From assembly GCF_023715565.1 (NCBI RefSeq), contig NZ_JAMBOJ010000031.1, positions 1 to 57,717 of the forward strand: a stretch of 57,717 bases of DNA, given 5' to 3'. Made by a program: the position numbers and the translations under genes. Below the pieces are notes generated by a model that had not been told where the DNA came from, made no database searches, and was given only the letters and a program-made list of their open reading frames with translations. Below are positions 1 through 8,963 of this stretch, one piece after another (positions within the stretch are counted from its first letter, which is position 1; every line of letters begins with the position of its first letter). This DNA is from Cytobacillus firmus (GTDB taxonomy: Bacteria > Bacillota > Bacilli > Bacillales > Cytobacillaceae).

Positions 1-60
1 GAATTTAAGGAAATTCACTGCCAATCACTGAGAGCATAGCAATTCTTACTACTAAAAATA

Positions 61-100
61 GAAAAAGATGAATTTGAATGTGCTCAAATTCATCTTTTTC
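61..100 (-). terminator. Intrinsic terminator downstream of selA, within a GGCTGGGACA-type element
   Basis: Perfect inverted repeat with 17-base arms (61-77 and 84-100) around a 6-base loop, ending in a T-run on the minus strand. It lies 37 bases past the selA stop. Together with TGTCCCAGCC at 119-128 it has the same layout as the element at 10534-10689; the partner arm would lie left of the window. Confidence 0.75.
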
Positions 101-136
101 ACTATTTGAAACTAGTTATGTCCCAGCCTCTTCTCT

Positions 137-1534
137 TTAAACAGCAGTTAGAGCATTTATTATAGTATCCTCTTCTTCAGGAGTTACTGTCCTAAGGTCA
201 ATCAGAATTTCTTCCTTTTGAATCCTGACTATTATGGAGGAATTAATCCTTAATTGGCGGCCGATATGATCTGCTGAATACTTAAGGTGTTTTAAAACAG
301 CAATCCAGGATGGAAGCTTTACCTCAGGCATCGTGCCTCCTCCCACCTGCCCTGTACTCTGTCTCATTGAGCATACATAATCGTTTCCGGCGACTTGTAA
401 TCTGTTAATGAATTGGGACGTTCTTACTTTGAGTTCGTCACTGGTCATCAAAACATCATGGACCACCGGAATATTTTTGAGACCCTCTTCGCCTTTTAAG
501 TAATCAATAAGAGTGCCTTCAAGAGCAGCTATTGTCATTTTATCTACACGGAGAACCCGGGCAAGCTGGTGTTTTTTCAGCTTTTCGATTAAATCCTTTC
601 TTCCGGCAATAATTCCTGCCTGAGGACCGCCTAAAAGCTTATCTCCGCTGAAAGAAACGATATCGGCCCCCATTTTTAATACATCGCTGACTGCTGGTTC
701 ATTTCCGATTCCTTTGCTTTTAAAATCAAATAGTGCACCGCTGCCCAGATCTTCATAAAATATGAGGTTTTTTTCTTTTGATAAGCTGGCAAGTTCTCCG
801 GTGCCGACTTCTTTCGTAAAACCAATAATTTTAAAATTGCTCGTGTGTACCTTCATAATCATAGCTGTATCTTCATTTATCACTTTTTTATAATCTTCCA
901 GGTGGGTTTTATTTGTTGTTCCCACTTCAACGAGCTTTGCCCCGCTCTCTTCCATTATACTTGATACCCTGAAGGAGCCTCCGATTTCAACAAGCTGTCC
1001 ACGGGAAACGATTACTTCTTTTTCATCCGCAAGAGCTCTTAAAATGAAATAAACGGCAGCCGCGTTATTATTGACTGCCATGGCTGCTTCTGCACCTGTC
1101 AGTTCTTTGAGCAGATTTTCCAGATGACTATGCCTTGATCCCCGTTCGCCTTTACCCAGATTATACTCCAAATTGGAATAGTTCATAGCTGCTTCAAGCA
1201 TATGATCTGCTGCAGACTTGCTTAACCGTGCCCGGCCAAGATTAGTGTGAAGAACAGTGCCAGTAGCATTAATAACCCTTTTAAGTGTATAGCCATACCG
1301 AACAGAGATTACCTCTTCTGCTGTTTGAAATATAAGGTCCGTAAACTTTTCCGTACCGGGCTCCTCACCGGTCCAATTCCCTGCAAGAATAGTATTCCTA
1401 ATATCAGAAATTACCTCTTTCACCATGTTGGTTGTATGTATAAAGTCAAGTCCATACTGTTTCATTAAATAAATAAAACGCCGGTCTTTTTGCAGTTCAT
1501 GTACCGGCAAAATTTTTCTGACTGTACTCTTCAT
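137..1534 (-). CDS. selA: L-seryl-tRNA(Sec) selenium transferase
   Basis: Cytosolic PLP enzyme that converts seryl-tRNA(Sec) to selenocysteyl-tRNA(Sec) using selenophosphate. The 465 residues match the usual SelA length. The N-terminal region is typical (INATGTVLHTNLGR near residue 90) and the PLP lysine lies in SGDKLLGGPQAG (about residue 295). The ATG follows GGAGGG at ideal spacing. No selB, selC or selD is in the window; on this strand they could continue past the left edge. The gene implies that the organism inserts selenocysteine, which matters for the UGA-containing gene at 2112-2345 on the same strand. SelA is uncommon among Bacillaceae. Family assignment is secure. Confidence 0.95.
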   Translation of the reverse strand: MKSTVRKILPVHELQKDRRFIYLMKQYGLDFIHTTNMVKEVISDIRNTILAGNWTGEEPGTEKFTDLIFQTAEEVISVRYGYTLKRVINATGTVLHTNLGRARLSKSAADHMLEAAMNYSNLEYNLGKGERGSRHSHLENLLKELTGAEAAMAVNNNAAAVYFILRALADEKEVIVSRGQLVEIGGSFRVSSIMEESGAKLVEVGTTNKTHLEDYKKVINEDTAMIMKVHTSNFKIIGFTKEVGTGELASLSKEKNLIFYEDLGSGALFDFKSKGIGNEPAVSDVLKMGADIVSFSGDKLLGGPQAGIIAGRKDLIEKLKKHQLARVLRVDKMTIAALEGTLIDYLKGEEGLKNIPVVHDVLMTSDELKVRTSQFINRLQVAGNDYVCSMRQSTGQVGGGTMPEVKLPSWIAVLKHLKYSADHIGRQLRINSSIIVRIQKEEILIDLRTVTPEEEDTIINALTAV

Positions 1535-1626
1535 AATATCCCTCCAGCATTTGCCCCGTTATTATACCATTTTTCACTAATTCGCATAAAATGAATACTA
1601 TAGAAGGAAACAAGGGGGTTTTGAAG

Positions 1627-2028
1627 TTGAACAAAAAGGAAGATTTCCATCCGTTTAATTTGAGTGAATTGGAAAAATGGATGGAGGATTATTACCTGGA
1701 CCCGCTTTCCTCTTATTTGGATCAGATAACATTCCGCATCGACTTATACGATACAGAAACACAGATTATTGTTGAGGCACTTTTAACGGGGTGTGCCTCA
1801 AAAGATGTAACCGTTTCCTTATATGATGACACCGTAATTATCAAGGCTGCTAAAATAGATGAGACAAAAGCAGTTCGGCGCGGACAACCATGCATGCGAA
1901 AAGTTAAACTGCCTTTCTCCGTTATAAATAAAATGGTTCGTGCAGATTTTGCAAATGAGATATTAGAGATTTTTATTAATAAATATGAAGCAGGACCGGG
2001 ATTCAATAGAGAGATAATCATCGATTGA
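1627..2028 (+). CDS. Hsp20/alpha-crystallin-like small heat-shock protein
   Basis: Small protein (133 residues from the chosen start) with a beta-rich region resembling an alpha-crystallin domain: an ITFRIDLYDTETQIIVEALL strand pair, then VTVSLYDDTVIIKA, and a hydrophobic LPFSVINKMVRADFANEILEI stretch where family members carry the 'A-x-x-x-n-G-v-L' segment. That motif is degenerate here. Members are usually ATP-independent holdases; some Bacillus relatives are spore or coat proteins. The reading frame is open from an ATG at 1591, but the AAGGGGG ribosome site at about 1611-1617 best serves the TTG at 1627 (or 1621). It ends just before a terminator shared with the converging selenoprotein gene. 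Family call moderately sure, role unknown. Confidence 0.6.
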   Translation: MNKKEDFHPFNLSELEKWMEDYYLDPLSSYLDQITFRIDLYDTETQIIVEALLTGCASKDVTVSLYDDTVIIKAAKIDETKAVRRGQPCMRKVKLPFSVINKMVRADFANEILEIFINKYEAGPGFNREIIID

Positions 2029-2072
2029 TAAACTGAGATAGGGGTTGCCTTTACCCTTTATTTACATAGAAC

Positions 2073-2110
2073 AGCAAAAAACCTCCTCCCACCGGAGAAG
2101 GTTTTTTGCT
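2073..2110. terminator. Bidirectional terminator between the Hsp20-like and selenoprotein genes
   Basis: Inverted repeat AGCAAAAAACCT...AGGTTTTTTGCT with a CTCC/GGAG inner stem. T-runs on both strands allow it to end transcription of both converging genes; the selenoprotein stop codon is at 2112. Confidence 0.85.
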
Positions 2111-2111
2111 G

Positions 2112-2345
2112 TTATTTCTGCATTTTTTCGATGATTTCTTTGGTTTTAGGAAAAACACCTGTATCCAGCTTAGAATAAATCTTTACTCCATTGACTGTTA
2201 CTTCGAAAGCTCCTCCCTTGCTTGGAACCAGTTCCATTTTCGAGATCTCAGAATGAAAATGCGTAAATAGCTCTTCCGCGAAACTCGCGGCTTTAGGTGC
2301 GTAGTTTCACATCATGCAAAATTCAACTTTTACTTCATATGCCAT
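2112..2345 (-). CDS. SelW/Rdx-family selenoprotein (in-frame UGA read as selenocysteine)
   Basis: Read through one in-frame TGA (2307-2309), this gives a 77-residue protein starting MAYEVKVEFCMMU, where U is codon 13. The C-x-x-U redox motif lies just after the first beta strand, and a GGAFEVTVNG segment plus a C-terminal helix follow, as in SelW/SelT/Rdx thioredoxin-like selenoproteins. Known family members are small cytosolic oxidoreductases thought to act on protein thiols; the substrate here is unknown. A GGGGG ribosome site precedes the ATG. Immediately after the UGA is a SECIS-like hairpin (2276-2290), and selA lies 0.6 kb away on the same strand. A conventional caller would miss the gene or call it broken. 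The TGA is the only stop before TAA. Confidence 0.88.
2276..2290 (-). promoter_or_regulatory. Bacterial SECIS-like hairpin
   Basis: On the minus strand, CCGCG and CGCGG form a 5-bp stem around the loop AGUUU. The apical loop begins 21 bases after the UGA and carries G as its second base. Published bacterial SECIS rules ask for a short stem, a loop of 3-14 bases, G among the first two loop bases and a UGA-to-loop distance of about 16-37; all are met. A weak lower stem (UAAA/UUUA) may extend it. Confidence 0.8.
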
Positions 2346-2472
2346 ATTTTAACCCCCATGTGTTATTTGTTAGAATGTAAGTATATAGACATTCTAGTAT
2401 AACTGTTTTATTACTGCAAATCGATTTGTTTTTCCTTCTAAATAGAAAGCAGAAAATATATGGAGTGATTTG

Positions 2473-3216
2473 ATGGATGCACAAAAATACTTGCAGCGAA
2501 TTAAAGTTTCGGCTGAACGTAATCTGAATCTTGAATTTCTGGCAGATCTTCAAAGCGGGCATATGCTCAATATTCCTTTTGAAAACCTGGATGTGACACG
2601 AAAAATCCCTATAAGACTGGACACAAATTTGTTTTCTGAGAAAATACTGGAACGGATCCGGGGAGGCTTTTGCTATGAATTAAACGGTCTGTTTCAACTT
2701 CTCCTGTCAGAACTGGGATTTCAATCACATCTTATTTCCTGCACCGTTAAAAAGCCTGATGGATGGGCCAGAGAAGATTCTCATGCCGCCATATTGGTTT
2801 ATATGCACCAACTTCCGTATTTGGTTGATGTGGGGTTTGGTGATTCCGTCAGACAGCCTCTGCCACTAACAGGTGAGGAAAAAACTGATGTCAGCGGAAC
2901 ATACAGGATTAAAGCGACAGCTGAAGGAAAGTTTGATCTTCAGCGTCTTGAGAATGACAATTGGAAAATTCTATACCGTTTTTCTGATAGGCCGGTGCAG
3001 CTTGACGACTTTCATGATGCCTGTTTATTTAATCAGACTTCACCTGAATCCCATTTTACACATGGAGATCTGGCAACTATAGCTACAAAGGAAGGCCGTA
3101 CTACACTATCAGGATTAACTGTTACCAAGTCTGAAGAATCCGGAAAAAATAAATTTGAACTTACCGAAGAGGAAAAAAGGGAATTTCTTCTCAGCCATTT
3201 CAAAATAAAATTATAA
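2473..3216 (+). CDS. nat: Arylamine N-acetyltransferase
   Basis: Transfers an acyl group from acyl-CoA to aromatic amines or hydrazines by a ping-pong mechanism. The catalytic triad is visible: Cys in RGGFCYELN (about residue 69), His in DSHAAILV (about 107) and Asp in VDVGFGD (about 122). At 247 residues the length is close to Bacillus NATs. GGAG at 2462-2465 is 7 bases from the ATG at 2473; an in-frame TTG three bases upstream would be too close. It is monocistronic, with a strong terminator right at the stop. Physiological substrate not inferable. Confidence 0.93.
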   Translation: MDAQKYLQRIKVSAERNLNLEFLADLQSGHMLNIPFENLDVTRKIPIRLDTNLFSEKILERIRGGFCYELNGLFQLLLSELGFQSHLISCTVKKPDGWAREDSHAAILVYMHQLPYLVDVGFGDSVRQPLPLTGEEKTDVSGTYRIKATAEGKFDLQRLENDNWKILYRFSDRPVQLDDFHDACLFNQTSPESHFTHGDLATIATKEGRTTLSGLTVTKSEESGKNKFELTEEEKREFLLSHFKIKL

Positions 3217-3243
3217 AAGGGACAGCCTGGCGGCGTCCCTTTT
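3215..3243. terminator. Bidirectional terminator between nat and tdh
   Basis: AAAAGGGAC and GTCCCTTTT form a perfect 9-bp stem. It overlaps the nat stop codon and lies just past the end of the converging threonine dehydrogenase gene. Confidence 0.88.
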
Positions 3244-3250
3244 AATATGA

Positions 3251-4195
3251 TTATAATTTTGTTCTTAATTTATCAAGCATATCAGCAGTCATTTTTGCTA
3301 AATCAAATTCTGCTTTGAATCCCCACTCTTTTCTTGCTGTTGAAGCATCAATCGAATTCGGCCAGCTGTCTGCAATTCCCTGGCGTACAGGATCCACTTC
3401 ATAGGAAATTTCAAATCCCGGGATATGCTTTCTGATTTCAGCCGCAATCTGTTCAGGTTCAAAACTCATTGCTGTTACATTAAAGGAGTTGCGGTGGATG
3501 AGTTTGTCTGCATCAGCTTCCATTAAATCAATAATGGCATTCAGCGCATCTGGCATATACATCATATCCATATATGTGCCTTTGTCGATGTAGGATGTAT
3601 AGCGGCCATTTTTAATGGCTTCATAATAGATCTCAACAGCGTAATCAGTCGTTCCGCCCCCTGGTGGAGTTACATAGGAGATTAAACCAGGGAACCTCAA
3701 GCCTCTGGTATCCACACCAAACTTGTAATAGTAGTAATCCGACAGCAATTCGCCTGCAACCTTATTCACACCATACATGGTAGTTGGACGGTGAATCGTA
3801 TCCTGTGGAGTGTTGTCTTTAGGTGTAGAAGGGCCAAATGCACCAATGGAGCTTGGCGTAAAGAATTGTGCATTGCACTCTCTTGCTGTTTCAAGTGCAT
3901 TCATAAGCCCGCCCATATTTAAATTCCATGCAAATACCGGGTTAGCCTCAGCTGTAGCTGATAAAAGAGCAGCCATATGAATAACTGTATCAACATTATA
4001 TTTCTTTGCTGTGTCCATCATTGATTTTGCATCGGTAACATCAACCATTTCAAATGGTCCTGAATTAGCAGCCTCAGAATCATTTTTTCTGATGTCTGTT
4101 GCGATAACATTATCCGTTCCGTAGGTTTCTCTTAATTTCAAGGTAAGTTCAGAGCCAATTTGACCTAATGCTCCCGTAATCATAATGCGTTTCAT
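3251..4195 (-). CDS. tdh: SDR-type L-threonine 3-dehydrogenase
   Basis: NAD-dependent short-chain dehydrogenase/epimerase-fold enzyme oxidising L-threonine to 2-amino-3-ketobutyrate. The N-terminal Rossmann motif is [10 protein letters not shown], the catalytic Y-x-x-x-K is [11 protein letters not shown] (about residue 143), and a serine-rich [11 protein letters not shown] segment precedes it. At 314 residues it fits the SDR type rather than the zinc MDR-type TDH. The next gene upstream on the strand encodes the CoA ligase that uses its product, 50 bases away, so the pair forms a threonine-to-glycine operon. A GGAGG site precedes the ATG. UDP-sugar epimerase is the alternative fold-level annotation, but context argues against it. 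Confidence 0.92.
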   Translation of the reverse strand: MKRIMITGALGQIGSELTLKLRETYGTDNVIATDIRKNDSEAANSGPFEMVDVTDAKSMMDTAKKYNVDTVIHMAALLSATAEANPVFAWNLNMGGLMNALETARECNAQFFTPSSIGAFGPSTPKDNTPQDTIHRPTTMYGVNKVAGELLSDYYYYKFGVDTRGLRFPGLISYVTPPGGGTTDYAVEIYYEAIKNGRYTSYIDKGTYMDMMYMPDALNAIIDLMEADADKLIHRNSFNVTAMSFEPEQIAAEIRKHIPGFEISYEVDPVRQGIADSWPNSIDASTARKEWGFKAEFDLAKMTADMLDKLRTKL

Positions 4196-4245
4196 AGTAT
4201 TCCTCCACGTTTCCTCTTTGCCTTAGCTTGTATATATTGCCGAAC

Positions 4246-5436
4246 TTAAATAATTCCCATTTCCTTGCCGACTTTTTCATAAATTGCAATTGCCTGATCC
4301 AGCATTTCTTTCGTATGTGCTGCAGTTGGCATGTTTCTGACACGGCCCGTTCCCCTTGGAACAGTCGGGAAGACGATTGATTTTGCATAAACGCCTTCTT
4401 CATTTAGCTTTATGCTGAATTCCTGTGTTTTTACTTCATCCCCAACAATACAAGGAGTAATCGGCGTTTCGCTGTAGCCTATATCAAAGCCTAATTTTTG
4501 CAGCCCGTCCTTAAGATAGTTGGCATTTTCCCATAACTTTTCATTCAGTTCAGTGCTTTCCATAAGCATTTCAATAGCTTTCGTGCTTGCTGCTACATCC
4601 GCAGGTGTTAAAGATGTAGAGAATAGGAATGGTCTGCTGCGTACTTTCAGCCAATCAATTAAATCCTTTTTACCGGCCACATATCCACCAACAACACCAA
4701 TTGCCTTTGAAAGTGTGCCGATCTGGAAATCGATTTTGTCGGAAAGGCCGAAGTGCTTAACAGTGCCTGCTCCCTTTCCTAGAACTCCTGAACCGTGTGC
4801 ATCATCCACATATGTTATCAGATCGAACTCTTCTGCAATTTCCACAATCTCAGGAAGCTTCGCGATATCCCCATCCATTGAGAAAACTCCGTCAGTAATA
4901 ACCATGATTTTGTTGTACTGCCCAGATTCTTTCGCTTCCTTCGCTTTAGCTCTTAAATCTTCCATGTCAGAATGATTTACGCGAATAATCTTGGCTTTGG
5001 ATAAGCGGCATCCATCAATGATGGATGCATGGTTCAGCTCATCCGACAAAATCGCATCATTTTTATCCATGACAGCAGAAATAGCAGCCATGTTACAATT
5101 AAATCCGGATTGGTATGCGATAGCTGCTTCTGTATGTTTGAATTCAGCCAGCTTTTCTTCAAGTTTCGTGTGAAGTTCAAGCGTTCCATTTATCGTGCGG
5201 ACAGCACCTGCTCCAACACCAAATTTTTCAATTGCTTCATTTGCGGCCTTTTTTAGTCTTTCATCAGTCGCCAAGCCTAAATAGTTATTGGATGAAAGAT
5301 TAATCAGTTCCCTGCCGTTGATTTTGATTATTGGACCATTAGGGCTTTCCAGTGGGTCGATTACGTTGTAAAGTCCTCTATCCTTTAAATCCTCCAGGTT
5401 TTCCTGTAAAAAAGCATCTAAAATTTTGCTGGTCAT
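4246..5436 (-). CDS. kbl: 2-amino-3-ketobutyrate CoA ligase (glycine C-acetyltransferase)
   Basis: PLP enzyme of the alpha-oxoamine synthase family; cleaves 2-amino-3-ketobutyrate with CoA to glycine and acetyl-CoA. The PLP lysine lies in [13 protein letters not shown] (about residue 244), with [10 protein letters not shown] (about 212) and the NNYLGLA segment near residue 51. The 396 residues match the family. It is the first gene of the kbl-tdh operon; the ATG follows GGGGGATACTGAT. A BioF-type enzyme is the main alternative, but coupling with threonine dehydrogenase decides the call. Confidence 0.93.
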   Translation of the reverse strand: MTSKILDAFLQENLEDLKDRGLYNVIDPLESPNGPIIKINGRELINLSSNNYLGLATDERLKKAANEAIEKFGVGAGAVRTINGTLELHTKLEEKLAEFKHTEAAIAYQSGFNCNMAAISAVMDKNDAILSDELNHASIIDGCRLSKAKIIRVNHSDMEDLRAKAKEAKESGQYNKIMVITDGVFSMDGDIAKLPEIVEIAEEFDLITYVDDAHGSGVLGKGAGTVKHFGLSDKIDFQIGTLSKAIGVVGGYVAGKKDLIDWLKVRSRPFLFSTSLTPADVAASTKAIEMLMESTELNEKLWENANYLKDGLQKLGFDIGYSETPITPCIVGDEVKTQEFSIKLNEEGVYAKSIVFPTVPRGTGRVRNMPTAAHTKEMLDQAIAIYEKVGKEMGII

Positions 5437-5785
5437 ATCAGTATCCCCCAGTACTTTTTTATCGATTGTCGCTAACTCATATACAACTGTATTTTCAGAG
5501 CGGACATTTTTAAGCTAACAAACATAGCTATGTAAAGGCTTTTCCAACTTATACTTTAACACATTTTTTCATTTTGTACACTTATGAAGGACAGATTCCT
5601 ATTAGTGTTTCTTTGAAATTCCTTTAAAACAGTTTTCCCTATTATCTAGAAAAAATTTAACTGCAAATTTAGCTGAATTGAATAAATATACACACAATTG
5701 ATCTGTTTACTCTATGATTGCACAGGGAACCTATCAAACATAGAACTATAGGTCAGGCATTAAGCCTTTGGAGGTATTTATTATA
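5437..5785. other. Divergent promoter region of kbl and arcA
   Basis: About 350 bases without a convincing gene. It is AT-rich and should hold both divergent promoters. On the minus side TTGTAC-N17-TAAAGT (about 5550-5580) is a possible kbl promoter. On the plus side an ARG-box-like sequence lies at 5679-5692 and several -10-like stretches follow it. No riboswitch fold was recognised. Confidence 0.45.
5679..5692 (+). promoter_or_regulatory. Candidate ArgR/AhrC ARG box upstream of arginine deiminase
   Basis: TGAATAAATATACA matches the ARG-box pattern TGAATWWWWATTCA at 13 of 14 positions. It lies about 95 bases upstream of the arginine deiminase start, which suits ArgR-type control of arginine catabolism. 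Assignment rests on motif and context only. Confidence 0.4.
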
Positions 5786-7021
5786 ATGAAACATCCGCTA
5801 AATGTAACTTCGGAAATTGGAGAATTAAAGACGGTCCTTCTGCATAGGCCGGGTAAGGAAATCGAAAATCTTACGCCTCAGTATTTGAAAAGACTTTTAT
5901 TCGATGATATTCCCTTTTTGCCTGCCATTCAAAAAGAACATGATTATTTCGCAAATATTTTAAGCAACCGGGGAATTGAGGTCTTATATCTCGATAAATT
6001 GATGACAGAAGCTATACAGCAGGACGAGGCAAGATTGGCTTTCATTGAAAAGGTTTTATGGGAAAGCCAATCTAATATCAATGGTTCCTACGATACAGTG
6101 AAAGAGTATCTCTTATCACTTCCTCCTGATGAACTGGTTAAGAAAGTGATGGCCGGTGTCGTTAAATCGGATATTGATCAGGATAAGAAAATTCATCTTC
6201 ATGAAATGATGCCGGACCATTACCCTTTTTATCTGGACCCGATGCCGAACCTCTATTTTACACGGGATCCGGCTGCGGTTATAGGTGAGGGTATTACCAT
6301 TAATCGAATGCATGAGCCTGCGAGGAGAAGGGAATCCATTTTTATGGACTCCATCATGAATCATCACCCTCGTTTTAATAAACATGAGATTCCTGCTTTC
6401 TTTAAGCGTGATGATCTGTACTCCCTTGAAGGCGGAGATGAACTGATTTTAAGTGAAGAAGTGGTCGCCATCGGTGTTAGTGCAAGAACTTCAGCACAAG
6501 GAATTGAAAAACTTGCACGGGAGTTATTCTCCCGTCAGGATGCCATTAAAAAGGTTGTGGCAGTTGAAATCCCTAAGATTCGCGCATTCATGCACCTGGA
6601 TACGGTTTTCACCATGATTGATCATGATAAATTCACCTACCACCCTGCTATTGAAGACAGAGATGGCAGTATGAAGATTTATATACTGGAACAGGAGAAT
6701 AATTCAGAAACTCTTAAGATTACAGAGAAAAACTCACTGAAAGAAACATTGAAAGAAGTCCTTCATCTTAATGAACTAGTGTTAATCCCCTGCGGCGGAG
6801 GCTGCCCAATTGCAGCGGCACGCGAACAATGGAACGACGGCTCCAATACACTCGCTATTGCTCCCGGTGTAGTTGTGACATATGATCGAAACTATGTCTC
6901 AAACGATGTCCTCCGGCAAAATGGGGTTGAAGTCATTGAAATTCTTAGCTCAGAGCTTTCAAGAGGCCGTGGCGGCCCAAGATGTATGAGCATGCCGATC
7001 ATAAGGGAAAATATCAGCTGA
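5786..7021 (+). CDS. arcA: Arginine deiminase
   Basis: Hydrolyses L-arginine to citrulline and ammonia, the first step of the arginine deiminase pathway. The 411 residues show family signatures: [12 protein letters not shown] (about 160), [10 protein letters not shown] (about 220), [10 protein letters not shown] (about 270) and the C-terminal [13 protein letters not shown] with the nucleophilic cysteine (about 400). GGAGG at 5770-5774 is 11 bases from the ATG at 5786; the open frame starts earlier at a TTG that overlaps that site and is rejected. No arcB, arcC or arcD is adjacent, so the rest of the pathway must be elsewhere or the gene works alone. Followed by a strong terminator. Confidence 0.95.
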   Translation: MKHPLNVTSEIGELKTVLLHRPGKEIENLTPQYLKRLLFDDIPFLPAIQKEHDYFANILSNRGIEVLYLDKLMTEAIQQDEARLAFIEKVLWESQSNINGSYDTVKEYLLSLPPDELVKKVMAGVVKSDIDQDKKIHLHEMMPDHYPFYLDPMPNLYFTRDPAAVIGEGITINRMHEPARRRESIFMDSIMNHHPRFNKHEIPAFFKRDDLYSLEGGDELILSEEVVAIGVSARTSAQGIEKLARELFSRQDAIKKVVAVEIPKIRAFMHLDTVFTMIDHDKFTYHPAIEDRDGSMKIYILEQENNSETLKITEKNSLKETLKEVLHLNELVLIPCGGGCPIAAAREQWNDGSNTLAIAPGVVVTYDRNYVSNDVLRQNGVEVIEILSSELSRGRGGPRCMSMPIIRENIS

Positions 7022-7054
7022 AAAAACGGGCGGTCCTAACCGTCCGTTTTTTTG
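7022..7054 (+). terminator. Terminator of arcA
   Basis: Stem AAACGGGCGGT/ACCGTCCGTTT with one G-T pair and a 7-base T-run, immediately after the stop codon. Confidence 0.88.
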
Positions 7055-7201
7055 TGTTTCAGTTCCTCTTCCTTCCTCTCCCCCTGTTCCAAAAAACAAG
7101 TTCTTTCAGGAAAAAAAGAAAATATACATATAGTAACGCCCTTTAGAAACAAGCTACCCGTGCCCTATTATATCATTTACTTATTAGTAATATGTATTTA
7201 T

Positions 7202-7216
7202 TTATAATAATTATAA
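7202..7216. promoter_or_regulatory. PerR box
   Basis: TTATAATAATTATAA is an exact match to the 15-bp consensus TTATAATNATTATAA bound by the peroxide sensor PerR in Bacillus. It lies 80 bases upstream of the catalase start, beside the predicted promoter, so peroxide-inducible derepression is expected. Confidence 0.88.
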
Positions 7217-7223
7217 AAAAGTA

Positions 7224-7263
7224 TTGATTTTACTTTGAGAAATGTTATCATTAAGATTATAAG
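7224..7263 (+). promoter_or_regulatory. Predicted katA promoter
   Basis: Two overlapping sigma-A-like options exist: TTGATT (7224-7229) with 17 bases to TATCAT, or TTGAGA (7235-7240) with 17 bases to TATAAG (7258-7263). Either places the PerR box just upstream of the -35 region. Confidence 0.5.
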
Positions 7264-7296
7264 CAAGTTATAAAATTTTTATGAGGTGATTTTTAA

Positions 7297-8754
7297 ATGA
7301 CAAAAAAGAATAATCTCTCTACAAGCTGGGGTGCCCCAGTTGGCGACAACCAAAATTCAATGACTGCAGGTTCTAGAGGGCCAACATTGATTCAAGATGT
7401 ACACTTGCTGGAAAAGCTCGCTCATTTTAATAGAGAACGTGTGCCTGAGCGAGTTGTTCATGCAAAAGGTGCGGGTGCACATGGTTATTTTGAAGTTACA
7501 AATGACCTCACAAAGTATACAAAAGCTGCATTTCTATCAAAAGTAGGTAAAAAAACGCCTTTGTTTGTCCGTTTTTCAACTGTTGCGGGTGAACTGGGCT
7601 CTGCTGATACAGTTCGCGACCCGCGCGGCTTTGCTGTTAAGTTCTATACAGAAGAAGGAAACTATGATCTTGTAGGAAACAACACGCCTGTATTCTTTAT
7701 CCGGGATGCCATCAAATTCCCTGACTTTATCCATACACAGAAGCGTGATCCCAAGACACATCTGAAAAACCCGACAGCTGTTTGGGATTTCTGGTCCCTG
7801 TCACCTGAATCACTTCATCAGGTTACCATCTTAATGTCCGACCGCGGCATCCCTGCAACTTTAAGGCATATGCATGGGTTCGGAAGCCATACCTTCAAGT
7901 GGGTAAATGCTAAAGGCGAAGGAGTCTGGGTGAAATATCACTTTAAAACAGAGCAGGGCATTAAAAACCTCAGTCCTGAAGCTGCAGCTAAAATAGCTGG
8001 CGACAATCCGGACTACCATACAGAGGACTTATTTAATGCAATTGAGAATGGAGACTACCCATCGTGGAAACTTTGCGTGCAAATTATGCCTCTTGAGGAT
8101 GCAAATACGTACCGTTTTGACCCATTCGATGTTACTAAAGTGTGGTCACAAAAAGATTACCCATTAATTGAAGTCGGACGTATGGTTCTCAATAGAAATC
8201 CGGAAAATTACTTTGCTGAAGTAGAGCAGGCAACCTTCTCGCCTGGAACACTGGTACCTGGTATTGATGTGTCTCCTGATAAAATGCTCCAGGGCCGTCT
8301 GTTTGCTTACCATGATGCACACCGCTACCGCGTAGGTGCAAACCATCAGATGCTGCCAATCAACCGTCCTAAAAATGAGGTGCAAAACTATCAGCGTGAC
8401 GGCCAAATGCGCTTTGACAACAACGGCGGAGGATCTGTTTATTACGAACCAAACAGCTTTGGAGGACCAACAGAAGCACCTGAGCACAAGCAGGCTGCAT
8501 ACCCTGTATCCGGTTTAGCTGAAAGTGTTGCATATGATCATAATGATCACTACACACAAGCCGGTGATCTATACCGTTTAATGAGTGAAGAGGAACGCTC
8601 CCGTCTTGTGGCGAACATTGTTGCTGCTATGAAACCAGTAGAAAAAGAAGAAATTAAGATTCGCCAGATTCAGCATTTCTTTAAAGCGGATCCTGAATAT
8701 GGTACACGAATTGCTAAAGGCCTTGGTCTGGCAGTGCCGCAGGGAGTAAAGTAA
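7297..8754 (+). CDS. katA: Monofunctional haem catalase
   Basis: Converts hydrogen peroxide to water and oxygen; small-subunit haem catalase (485 residues) closest in feel to Bacillus vegetative KatA. Distal-pocket histidine in [12 protein letters not shown] (about residue 54), [14 protein letters not shown] (about 90), and the proximal haem tyrosine in [14 protein letters not shown] (about 337). AGGTGA precedes the ATG by 8 bases. A perfect PerR box upstream and a terminator directly downstream make it a single-gene peroxide-stress unit. Cytoplasmic, no signal peptide. Confidence 0.96.
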   Translation: MTKKNNLSTSWGAPVGDNQNSMTAGSRGPTLIQDVHLLEKLAHFNRERVPERVVHAKGAGAHGYFEVTNDLTKYTKAAFLSKVGKKTPLFVRFSTVAGELGSADTVRDPRGFAVKFYTEEGNYDLVGNNTPVFFIRDAIKFPDFIHTQKRDPKTHLKNPTAVWDFWSLSPESLHQVTILMSDRGIPATLRHMHGFGSHTFKWVNAKGEGVWVKYHFKTEQGIKNLSPEAAAKIAGDNPDYHTEDLFNAIENGDYPSWKLCVQIMPLEDANTYRFDPFDVTKVWSQKDYPLIEVGRMVLNRNPENYFAEVEQATFSPGTLVPGIDVSPDKMLQGRLFAYHDAHRYRVGANHQMLPINRPKNEVQNYQRDGQMRFDNNGGGSVYYEPNSFGGPTEAPEHKQAAYPVSGLAESVAYDHNDHYTQAGDLYRLMSEEERSRLVANIVAAMKPVEKEEIKIRQIQHFFKADPEYGTRIAKGLGLAVPQGVK

Positions 8755-8770
8755 AGTACTATAAATAGCG

Positions 8771-8802
8771 AAAGGTGCCATAAGCTACTTGGCACCTTTT
8801 TT
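8771..8802 (+). terminator. Terminator of katA
   Basis: AAAGGTGCC/GGCACCTTT stem with an 11-base loop and a T-run. Confidence 0.88.
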
Positions 8803-8963
8803 GGTGGTGAAGTTTTTAGTATTCCCCCCCTCTTCTGATCCCCAACATTACTGCTGCAACTTCAATTTATCCGATAATGAAGCGGGAAATAACTTTAGAT
8901 AGAAAAAACAGTCTAAATCTAGTAAGATATCCACATGGAATAGTTAGAGAAGGGGTAAAAAAA

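Noticed and set aside
2307..2309. TGA in the small gene as a nonsense mutation (pseudogene)
   Set aside because: It sits exactly at the Sec position of CxxU, has a SECIS-like hairpin after it, and selA is next door; the rest of the frame is intact.
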